A program made the position numbers and the translations under genes. From contig BFEA01000604.1 of the NCBI GenBank assembly GCA_003427395.1, positions 561,234 to 586,036 on the forward strand: a stretch of DNA of 24,803 nucleotides, written 5' to 3'. Of this stretch, positions 8,830-14,517 are shown piece by piece (position 1 is the stretch's first letter; the number at the start of each line of letters is the position of its first letter). Source of the stretch: Chara braunii. Taxonomy: Eukaryota; Streptophyta; Charophyceae; Charales; Characeae. Under the pieces are notes generated by a model. The model saw only the letters and a list, made by a program, of their open reading frames with translations, had not been told where the DNA came from and searched no databases.

Positions 8830-9887
8830 GCCTCAGGCTAAGGGTCGACACTTTTGGTCAAAGGCCTGAAACAGGGTAAAAAACCCACGTCCCAAGCCTG
8901 GAAAATGTCTGAGAAAAGACCTAGGGTCATGGGATACCCTGGCCTCAATAAAACAACTCAGTCCAGACCCCCCACGAGAGACAGTTGGCTTTTGGAAAGT
9001 CAATGGTCAGACCCAGCATGGGAGAATCAAGCCCAAAGTCAAAGCCAACCCGCTGGTGAGCCAAGACCGTCGATCAGATATACATCATTGGTTGTCAGCA
9101 GGTATCCAAGAGATTGCAATCCAAATGGGACCCAAGGGAGAGCTTTCGATTCATCTGGGTCGTCCACCCAAGGAGACCGGAGGCTGGTCAACACGAGTCA
9201 ACCCTATAAAGAGTTGACCAGACCCCATGGGGATCATTCTACCTTGCGCGGGCAAGTGTCCAAGCGCTGCTTGGCAAGGCTGTTGGAGTGATGCTGGCGC
9301 CCTCTGCTGCTTGGTGCCAGCCAGGGAGGAGACTATGCTGGTTGGCCATTGACACCATAGCTATCGACTAGGTTCTGAGGTTGGGCGAGGAGGAGGATCA
9401 CGGCTACGAGGTGGAGACAGATGAACGGGAAGCTTACTTGAACTTACCTGGCGTCGAAGAGTATTGTTTGCTGATTGTCTCCAAGAAGGTGAGGAAGACT
9501 GCACCATCCTCCATACTTGCTGGTGACGTGGAGGGTGGATAGGCACCATGATCAGACCCGCAGAGTGGACATGTCAGAGGATGCCAGAGGGGAATGGACA
9601 ACGTTGAGGTGGTGATAGACGGGGAGATGCCTATAGAGGAAGTGGGCGAAAGGAGGCCCTTCCTGAGCTGCTACTATTGGACTCTTCTTCTTCCATTCTA
9701 AATCTTTCTCTCCCCTTTCTCTCTATCTCTCTCTCTTCTTGATATTCTTTGGTGCTTCGACATCTTTGAAATGTATACACTCTCGTGATATGGACATGTG
9801 ATCGATTCTGGAGACTATATTGTACTTGCTAGGTTCGGATTCTCTGTCATCATCAGTTTGCTTCTCAATGAGATTGGGTTCATTGCA
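8807..9887 (+). repeat. Element A 3' LTR
   Basis: This is a direct repeat of 1007-2113, ending TTGCA at 9887. Its first bases are TAAACTCAG, so the terminal TG of the 5' copy is TA here. It contains TATAAA at 9205-9210, a plausible promoter TATA box, and a TC-rich stretch near its end (about 9706-9738). No polypurine tract precedes it: the upstream bases are GGGCCGGATGGAATGCAA, consistent with rearrangement at this junction. Confidence 0.87.
9205..9210 (+). promoter_or_regulatory. Candidate LTR TATA box
   Basis: TATAAA in the 3' LTR, about 400 bases into the repeat. The aligned site in the 5' LTR is degenerate. This is a sequence match only; no transcription start is visible. Confidence 0.4.
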
Positions 9888-9959
9888 AAATAGACCATTT
9901 CAATTTATAGACTGTCATTCCTGCGAAGGGGGCCCCGCTACTCTGCTCTGTGCAGGGGG

Positions 9960-10070
9960 GAGTTCATTACGGGGTACGGGGTGACCCGGGTGGGTGGGTG
10001 GCTCCACATCGCACACACGCACCCTCGATTGACCGGCATGGAGCCACCCACCCACTCCCCAAATGAACTC
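9960..10070. repeat. Imperfect palindrome, about 111 bases
   Basis: Inner arms 9991-10006 (TGGGTGGGTGGCTCCA) and 10039-10054 are perfect reverse complements (16 bp) with a 32-base loop. Outer arms 9960-9968 (GAGTTCATT) and 10062-10070 (AATGAACTC) are also perfect. Unequal bulges (22 versus 7 bases) separate them. It could be a small foldback element or a relic of one. Confidence 0.8.
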
Positions 10071-10367
10071 TCATCCAAATGCACACACACACAAACACAC
10101 TTGCGAAAACAAAAGAAAAGCAGAGAGAGGAAGAGAGAGTGAGAGAATGAGAGAAAAGAGAGAGAGTGAGACGAGACAAAAGAGAGATAGTGAGAAAGGG
10201 AGGACTTTATACTAGACTGCGAAGCTCCCTCCCAATCTAACAAATTTCGCCTGCCTCGTAAGTGCAAGAGAGAGAGAGAAAGAGAGAGAATTGGATTCGC
10301 CCACTAGCCCTTGGAAGGAGAAGGCTCGACCTTTGTTGAGAACATGTTCTAGTTCGGTAGGAGGGCG

Positions 10368-11130
10368 GTGATGTGGGCTCTCTGGTGGCAGAGGTGTGTT
10401 CTGCCCCTGGAAGAGGTGAGGATAGAAGGGGTCGAAATCATAGAAAAAATCCAACAACAGGTACAGCTAACTCTCTTAAGAAGATGGTCAGACCTGAAGT
10501 CACAACTGGATCTTTTCACACAAATCTCTGACCTTAGGAGAGTGATTACAACATTTTGCATGGACTGGTTAGGAGGAGAAAGGGAAGGATGGGTAGCAAA
10601 GGTTACATGGGGAGGTGACAAGGTTGGTGGATCACATTGTGGATCATATATTTTGGATGACATGAGGGATAACAAGTTAGTGCTCAAGGATTGGATTCAT
10701 GTAGAACCCTCGTTCCCTCTGCGCCCCCCCACAGATTTTCCAGACCCTTTCCCCCCCACGCTCTCTCTTTGACGTAACTTCTGGTCTAAAAAGATGGTTT
10801 TCAAAAGTGTTACCCATAAGGGAACGAAAGGAGGTCCCACTGGTGGCCCTCAGTGGCTCCTTCCGTTTCTTCTGCAAGGCACCTAAGCAGGCGATGGGAC
10901 GTTGGACCCAGTTTCCAGCTAGCATGGACTCAACATGGCTAGGGCTCAAGGGAAGGGAGGAACTAGTGTATAGACATGTATCTGGCACCGGATTAGGGCG
11001 AAGAGGTTCCCCCTTCCTCCTAATATCCTGCTCAGTCAATCCCCTGAATCCTCTGGATCCCAGGGTAATCAATGCTGGCAGGAACACCCCACAATTGTTT
11101 CCTGATGACCTCCTATTTCAGTCTGTATAA
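10368..11130 (+). other. Two adjacent unrecognised open frames
   Basis: The 10368-10772 frame (134 residues) starts MMWALWWQRC, then has a helical, Leu/Ile-rich stretch (EEVRIEGVEIIEKIQQQVQLTLLRRW, DLFTQISDLRRVI) and a Gly/Trp-rich part, ending in a Pro-rich tail. The 10807-11130 frame (107 residues, a different frame) follows after 34 bases. I recognise no family. They could be two parts of one decayed gene or chance open frames; a large minus-strand frame (10677-11087) overlaps the second, which weakens the coding case. Confidence 0.2.
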
Positions 11131-11275
11131 GGGACACTGGACCCACTTTCCAGCAGGTGTTGCTCCCCACCAAAAGATGGTGCCTCTCCCCAGGTGCTAG
11201 TGGTGTCTGCTCTTATCAGCACCACTAACACTGGTAGGGGAGTTTTGTTTAATATATATATATATACACATATAT

Positions 11276-11495
11276 CGTCACAAATAGAACTGCCCGGTAA
11301 ACCGTAGGCAGAGAGAGAGAAGAGGACAACAAACGAGGGGCTGTGACAAACTGTTTCGTCAGAGTTTCACCGACTCATCAGGAGGCTGAACCCTCAACAG
11401 TCTGCAGAATCCCCTCACTGATTACACTGTAAATGATAATCTACCTTAACCAAAATCAAAGTAGACTATCACTCACCCACACCAGATGGAAAACT
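11276..11495 (-). repeat. Hammerhead element copy 1
   Basis: On the minus strand this 220-base copy starts (5') at AGTTTTCCATCTGGTGTGG, runs through the body, carries a complete hammerhead (11405-11346), a CU-rich tract and the hairpin, and ends TTTGTGACG(A) against TATAT at 11275. It is flanked on both sides by TA repeats. Confidence 0.85.
11346..11405 (-). ncRNA. Hammerhead ribozyme, type III, complete core (copy 1)
   Basis: Read on the minus strand: stem III 3' strand GCAGACUGU, cleavage-site U17 (base 11396, NUH = GUU), stem I GAGG-GUUCAG-CCUC, core CUGAUGA, stem II GUCGG-UGAAACU-CUGAC (one G-U pair), core GAAA, and stem III 5' strand ACAGUUUGU. Nine base pairs close stem III, two of them G-U. 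All invariant core bases of the hammerhead family are present. Cleavage is predicted between 11396 and 11395. Self-cleavage is inferred from the fold. Confidence 0.88.
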
Positions 11496-11535
11496 ATATA
11501 TATCGTCAAATAGAACTGCCCGGTAATATATATAT

Positions 11536-11543
11536 GTTTGTGA

Positions 11544-11546
<3 letters not shown>
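11536..11546 (+). repeat. Eleven-base terminal fragment of the hammerhead element
   Basis: GTTTGTGACGA, exactly the conserved 3' end of the element in plus orientation, sits alone between TA tracts. It is the shortest truncated copy in the cluster. Chance cannot be excluded for 11 bases, but its position in (TA)n beside full copies favours a genuine truncated insertion. Confidence 0.55.
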
Positions 11547-11579
<33 letters not shown>

Positions 11580-11581
<2 letters not shown>

Positions 11582-11729
11582 TCACAAACAGAACTGCCCG
11601 GTAAAACCGTAGGCAGAGAGAGAGAAGAGGACAACAAACGAGGGGCTGTGACAAACTGTAACAGAACTGCCCGGTAAACCGTAGGCAGAGAGAGAAGAGG
11701 ACAACAAACGAGGGGCTGTGACAAACTGT
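11580..11729 (-). repeat. Two tandem truncated hammerhead-element copies
   Basis: Copies 11580-11659 and 11661-11729 both start (ribozyme sense) at ACAGUUUGUCACAGCCCC, directly after the GAAA of the hammerhead, and run to the hairpin. The first ends TTTGTGACG against the TA tract. The second lacks those last bases and abuts the first head-to-tail. Confidence 0.8.
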
Positions 11730-11749
11730 ATATATATATATATAGTCTC

Positions 11750-11782
11750 CTGATGAGTCAATGAAACTCCGACGAAACAGTT
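11750..11782 (+). ncRNA. Partial hammerhead (stem I and cleavage site missing)
   Basis: CUGAUGA at 11750-11756 and GAAA at 11774-11777 are intact, but the segment upstream is TA microsatellite, so the cleavage site and most of stem I are absent. Stem II reads GUCAA against CCGAC, with two mismatches. It cannot self-cleave in cis. Confidence 0.75.
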
Positions 11783-12150
11783 TGTCACATCCCCTCGTTT
11801 GTTGTCTTCTTCTCTCTCTCTGCCTACGATTTACCGGGCAGTTCTGTTTGTGACGATATATGCTACGACTTCGCTAGCTTCCTGCTACGGTTTTTTCCAG
11901 TCAGGTCGAGCGGCAATGGTCGGGGCCGTTACTAGGCGGCCATGTTGTGCCTTTAGTGCCAGCGGCGTGTCTGGAGTGTATTTTTTGGCTGTGACAGACC
12001 TTTCTTTGTTTCGTGGATGTTTTGCTGGCTTGTGATGGGGTGTGAACCGACAGTCTGTAGAGTTTTCCATCCGGTGTGGGTGAGTGATAGCCTACTTTGA
12101 TTTTGGTTCAGGTAGATTATCATTTACAGTGTAATCAGTGAGGGGATTCT

Positions 12151-12210
12151 GCAGACTGTTGAGGGTTCAGCCTCCTGATAAGTCGGTGAAACTCCGACGA
12201 AACGGTTTGT
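12151..12210 (+). ncRNA. Hammerhead ribozyme, type III, one core substitution
   Basis: Stem III 3' strand GCAGACUGU 12151-12159; U17 at 12160; stem I GAGG 12161-12164, loop GUUCAG, CCUC 12171-12174; core CUGAUAA 12175-12181; stem II GUCGG 12182-12186, loop UGAAACU, CCGAC 12194-12198; GAAA 12199-12202; stem III 5' strand ACGGUUUGU 12202-12210. The core has A where the family has the invariant G8 (base 12180), which acts in catalysis, so strong loss of activity is expected. All stems are maintained. Confidence 0.85.
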
Positions 12211-12244
12211 CACAGCCCCTCGTTTGTTGTCCTCTTCTCTCTCT

Positions 12245-12266
12245 CTGCCTACGGTTTACCGGGCAG
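12245..12266 (+). ncRNA. Conserved RNA hairpin downstream of the hammerhead
   Basis: CTGCC-TA-CGGT-TT-ACCG-GGCAG: a 5-bp and a 4-bp helix separated by a two-base bulge, with a two-base loop as drawn (probably opened to four). It recurs in the other full-length modules (for example minus strand within 11276-11346 and 13424-13502) 35-40 bases after the hammerhead, following a CU-rich tract. Individual copies carry single mismatches. A role in RT recognition or circular RNA stability is speculation. Confidence 0.65.
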
Positions 12267-12342
12267 TTCTGTTTGTGACGACAAAACTTCCCGGTAAACC
12301 GTAGGCAGAGAGAGAGAAGAGGACAACAAACGAGGGGCTGTG

Positions 12343-12402
12343 ACAAACTGTTTCGTCGGAGTTTCACCGACTCATCAGGAGGCTGAACCCTCAACAGTCT
12401 GC
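12343..12402 (-). ncRNA. Hammerhead ribozyme, type III, perfect core and stem II
   Basis: Minus-strand reading: GCAGACUGU, U17 (base 12393), GAGG-GUUCAG-CCUC, CUGAUGA (rc of 12372-12378), GUCGG-UGAAACU-CCGAC, GAAA, ACAGUUUGU. Stems I and II are perfect (4 and 5 bp). Stem III has 9 pairs, two G-U. Loop I UUCA and loop II UGAA are complementary, compatible with the loop-loop contact that speeds natural hammerheads. This is the best candidate for an active ribozyme in the window; cleavage is predicted between 12393 and 12392. Confidence 0.9.
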
Positions 12403-12426
12403 AGAATCCCCTCACTGATTACACTG

Positions 12427-13281
12427 NNNNNNNNNNNNNNNNNNNNNNNNNNNNNNNNNNNNNNNNNNNNNNNNNNNNNNNNNNNNNNNNNNNNNNNNNN
12501 NNNNNNNNNNNNNNNNNNNNNNNNNNNNNNNNNNNNNNNNNNNNNNNNNNNNNNNNNNNNNNNNNNNNNNNNNNNNNNNNNNNNNNNNNNNNNNNNNNNN
12601 NNNNNNNNNNNNNNNNNNNNNNNNNNNNNNNNNNNNNNNNNNNNNNNNNNNNNNNNNNNNNNNNNNNNNNNNNNNNNNNNNNNNNNNNNNNNNNNNNNNN
12701 NNNNNNNNNNNNNNNNNNNNNNNNNNNNNNNNNNNNNNNNNNNNNNNNNNNNNNNNNNNNNNNNNNNNNNNNNNNNNNNNNNNNNNNNNNNNNNNNNNNN
12801 NNNNNNNNNNNNNNNNNNNNNNNNNNNNNNNNNNNNNNNNNNNNNNNNNNNNNNNNNNNNNNNNNNNNNNNNNNNNNNNNNNNNNNNNNNNNNNNNNNNN
12901 NNNNNNNNNNNNNNNNNNNNNNNNNNNNNNNNNNNNNNNNNNNNNNNNNNNNNNNNNNNNNNNNNNNNNNNNNNNNNNNNNNNNNNNNNNNNNNNNNNNN
13001 NNNNNNNNNNNNNNNNNNNNNNNNNNNNNNNNNNNNNNNNNNNNNNNNNNNNNNNNNNNNNNNNNNNNNNNNNNNNNNNNNNNNNNNNNNNNNNNNNNNN
13101 NNNNNNNNNNNNNNNNNNNNNNNNNNNNNNNNNNNNNNNNNNNNNNNNNNNNNNNNNNNNNNNNNNNNNNNNNNNNNNNNNNNNNNNNNNNNNNNNNNNN
13201 NNNNNNNNNNNNNNNNNNNNNNNNNNNNNNNNNNNNNNNNNNNNNNNNNNNNNNNNNNNNNNNNNNNNNNNNNNNNNNNNN
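12427..13281. other. Assembly gap, 855 Ns
   Basis: Unknown sequence. The left edge ends GATTACACTG and the right edge begins CACTGTAAATG. In copy 1 (about 11411-11430) the same bases read GATTACACTGTAAATG without interruption. The two edges therefore overlap by CACTG, so the gap may be artefactual or may hide whole repeat units. Confidence 0.99.
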
Positions 13282-13423
13282 CACTGTAAATGATAATCTA
13301 CCTTAACCAAAATCAAAGTAGACTATCACTCACCCACACCAGATGGAAAACTCTACAGACTGTCGGTTCACACCCCATCACAAGCCAGCAAAACATCCAC
13401 GATATATATATACATATATATAT

Positions 13424-13526
13424 CGTCACAAATAGAACTGCCCGGTAAACCGTAGGCAGAGAGAGAGAAGAGGACAACAAACGAGGGGTTGTGACAAACT
13501 GTTTCGTCGGAGTTTCACCGACTCAT
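13424..13526 (-). repeat. Truncated hammerhead-element copy ending in the core
   Basis: In ribozyme sense it starts at ATGAGTCGG, inside the CUGAUGA core (the A at 13526 abuts TATATA), retains stem II, GAAA and the stem III 5' strand (13494-13502), and ends TTTGTGACG against TA repeats at 13423. It lacks stem I and the cleavage site. Confidence 0.85.
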
Positions 13527-13534
13527 ATATATAT

Positions 13535-13605
13535 CGTCACAAACAGAACTGCCCGGTAAATATATATATATCGTCAAATAGAACTGCCCGGTAAACCGTA
13601 CGCAG
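13535..13605 (-). repeat. Two short 3'-end fragments of the hammerhead element
   Basis: Fragments 13535-13560 and 13572-13605 contain only the terminal part (CGTCAC/AAATAGAACTGCCCGGTAAA on the plus strand; the second reaches into the hairpin and has CGTACGCAG). TA repeats flank both. They share the fixed end with all other copies. Confidence 0.8.
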
Positions 13606-13779
13606 TATATATATATATACAGGGTTGCCGGCGTTCGGGCGGGCCGAACGCCCAAACCCGAACGCCCGAACGTTGGGGACCCCCTCTCGACACGTTCGGC
13701 AGTTCGGCCGAACGCGGACCCAAAAGAAAAAAAGAAAAAAGAACAAAAAAGAATTCCAAAAAATCTGAAAACAATATAT

Positions 13780-13868
13780 CGTCAAATAGAACTGCCCGGT
13801 AAACCGTAGGCAGAGAGGGAGAAGAGGACAACAAACGAGGGGCTGTGACAAACTGTTTCGTCGGAGTT
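13780..13868 (-). repeat. Hammerhead-element fragment nested in the hAT-like element
   Basis: In ribozyme sense it begins AACTCCGACGAAAC (13868, inside stem II) and runs to ATTTGACG against TATAT at 13779. It retains GAAA and the stem III 5' strand (13848-13856). The insertion is younger than the surrounding transposon. Confidence 0.8.
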
Positions 13869-14017
13869 ATATGTTATGCATAAGAATAAACTAAACAACA
13901 TTTGCCTCAACGTTACATCCAAATTCTTTACCAAATTTGAAATAAAAATCAACTACTAAAAATAAATAATAATGATGAAAATTAGGGGAAAACAAATGAG
14001 AATGAAATTATTGAGTG

Positions 14018-14300
14018 GGCGAGCACGTTTTTGACACCACCATCTTTGGCGATTTTTCGTTTTTTTCTGGCTATGACAAATGCCATGAAAATTTATATAT
14101 CTGTAGCTTACATAATAGAGAATTTACAAATAAAATTTAAAAAAATAATAATTTTTTTCATGCCCCGAAATAAAGGAAAAACAAAAAGTCAGAAGTGAGA
14201 AAAACAAATTAGCGAGTGCAAGCAAGTTTTGACACCACCATCTTTGCCGATTTCTCATGTTTTTTTGGCTGAACAGAATGGCTTCAAAATTAACAGGGAG
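14018..14300. repeat. Diverged internal duplication, period about 198 bases
   Basis: GACACCACCATCTTTG begins at 14033 and again at 14231. The flanking bases (GAGAATGAAAT.. / GAGCACGTTTT and TTTTTTTCTGGCT / TTTTTTTGGCT) also correspond, so two copies of roughly 150-200 bases lie in tandem in the AT-rich interior. Confidence 0.65.
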
Positions 14301-14517
14301 ATATCTTACATCACAAAGAACTCACACAAAAAAATTCAGAAAAAACTAATAATATTTACGTGCCAAAATATTTTTTTGCGGGGTCCGAACCCTTTCAAGT
14401 TCCAGCCCCATACGGGGACCCGAACGCCCGAACGTTCGGGGGTCAGCTTAGGGGCCTCCATACGTTCGGCCTGGCAACCGTGTATATATATATATATATA
14501 TATCATATATATATATA

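Larger units (their letters stand above)
1007..9887 (+). mobile_element. Element A: decayed Ty3/Gypsy LTR retrotransposon
   Basis: Two direct repeats of about 1.1 kb (1007-2113, 8807-9887) flank a plus-strand interior. It begins with an initiator-Met tRNA primer site and continues with gag, CCHC zinc knuckle, aspartic protease, RT, RNase H and an integrase zinc-finger remnant. The PR-RT-RH-IN order identifies Ty3/Gypsy rather than Ty1/Copia, where IN precedes RT. No clear target-site duplication is visible (5 bases left CGCAA, right AAATA), and no polypurine tract precedes the 3' LTR. The first 190 bases of the two LTRs differ at roughly one site in ten by eye, so the copy is old. The integrase catalytic core is missing, making it non-autonomous. 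Confidence 0.9.
9888..11250. other. Region between elements; no gene recognised
   Basis: The region contains a strong inverted repeat (9960-10070), GA-rich low-complexity sequence (about 10119-10203 and 10268-10290), and two adjacent plus-strand open frames without recognisable domains (10368-10772, 10807-11130). Near 11195-11225 a short inverted repeat TAGTGGTG/CACCACTA is visible. It ends where the (TA)n and hammerhead-element cluster begins. Confidence 0.6.
11745..12281 (+). mobile_element. Longest hammerhead-element copy, dimer-like (plus)
   Basis: It contains two direct-repeat modules, 11745-11856 and 12151-12281, separated by about 294 bases of body (11857-12150). Each module runs from the hammerhead, through a CU-rich tract and hairpin, to TTTGTGACGA. 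Matching core positions are 425 bases apart (GAAA at 11774 and 12199). The 5' module begins at CTCCTGATGAG inside stem I, close to where a self-cleaved RNA would start, and is preceded by TA repeats. The body has no recognisable ORF, primer site or polypurine tract; it includes TTTGATTTTGGTTCAGG and TTTGCTGGCTTGTGATGGGG segments also present in the minus copies. The arrangement resembles the repeated ribozyme modules of retrozymes or of Penelope-like pseudo-LTRs. Confidence 0.75.
12282..13402 (-). repeat. Hammerhead element copy with internal assembly gap
   Basis: The minus-strand copy runs from TCGTGGATG (13402) to the hairpin (about 12290), interrupted by 855 Ns. Its visible sequence mirrors 12011-12281, making a palindrome with arms of about 260-270 bases centred near 12282. 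Its fixed end is altered at the junction (ACAAAACTTCCCGG in place of CACAAACAGAACTGCCCGG on the plus strand). Confidence 0.8.
11252..13619. mobile_element. Cluster of hammerhead-ribozyme elements in (TA)n
   Basis: At least eleven copies or fragments of one element lie between stretches of TA dinucleotide, in both orientations. Nearly every copy shares the same end, which reads (in the ribozyme sense) TTCTGTTTGTGACGA followed by TATATA. The other end varies from copy to copy: inside the upstream body, inside the hammerhead, just after it, or inside the downstream hairpin. Ribozyme sense is minus for copies at 11276-11495, 11504-11525, 11580-11659, 11661-11729, 12282-13402 (gapped), 13424-13526, 13535-13560 and 13572-13605. 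It is plus for 11536-11546 and 11745-12281. No protein-coding capacity is seen, so the element is non-autonomous. Fixed 3' end, variable 5' truncation and microsatellite target point to target-primed reverse transcription. Whether the partner is a Penelope-like, LINE or LTR enzyme cannot be told here. Confidence 0.75.
13620..14482. mobile_element. Probable non-autonomous hAT-like DNA transposon
   Basis: The left end CAGGGTTGCCGG (13620-13631) and the reverse complement of the right end, CACGGTTGCCAGG (14470-14482), form short terminal inverted repeats of the CAGGG/TTGCC type seen in hAT elements. TATATATA lies on both sides, as an 8-bp hAT target duplication would, though inside (TA)n this is uninformative. 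Both subterminal regions are GC-rich and full of CGAACG/CGTTCG motifs, including an identical 19-base stretch at 13656-13674 and 14418-14436. The interior (13868-14390) is AT-rich and lacks a transposase. A hammerhead-element fragment (13780-13868) is inserted inside. The family call rests on termini only. Confidence 0.45.

Noticed and set aside
11857-12150. Search for a primer site or polypurine tract beside the hammerhead modules, as in plant retrozymes
   Set aside because: No TGGTATCAGAGC-like site or purine tract is visible at the expected positions.
12343-12402. Alternative reading as a type I hammerhead with a 3-bp stem III (ACA-GUU-UGU-C)
   Set aside because: That fold needs bases after UGUC to pair with those before CUGAUGA, and they do not; the type III fold pairs all three stems.
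12340-13316. Open frames of about 300 residues
   Set aside because: They consist almost entirely of unknown residues from the 855-N gap.
11276-13868. Regularly repeated units as a CRISPR-like array
   Set aside because: Repeats are 20-220 bases, in both orientations, separated by TA dinucleotides, not unique spacers; they carry hammerhead motifs and the context is eukaryotic.
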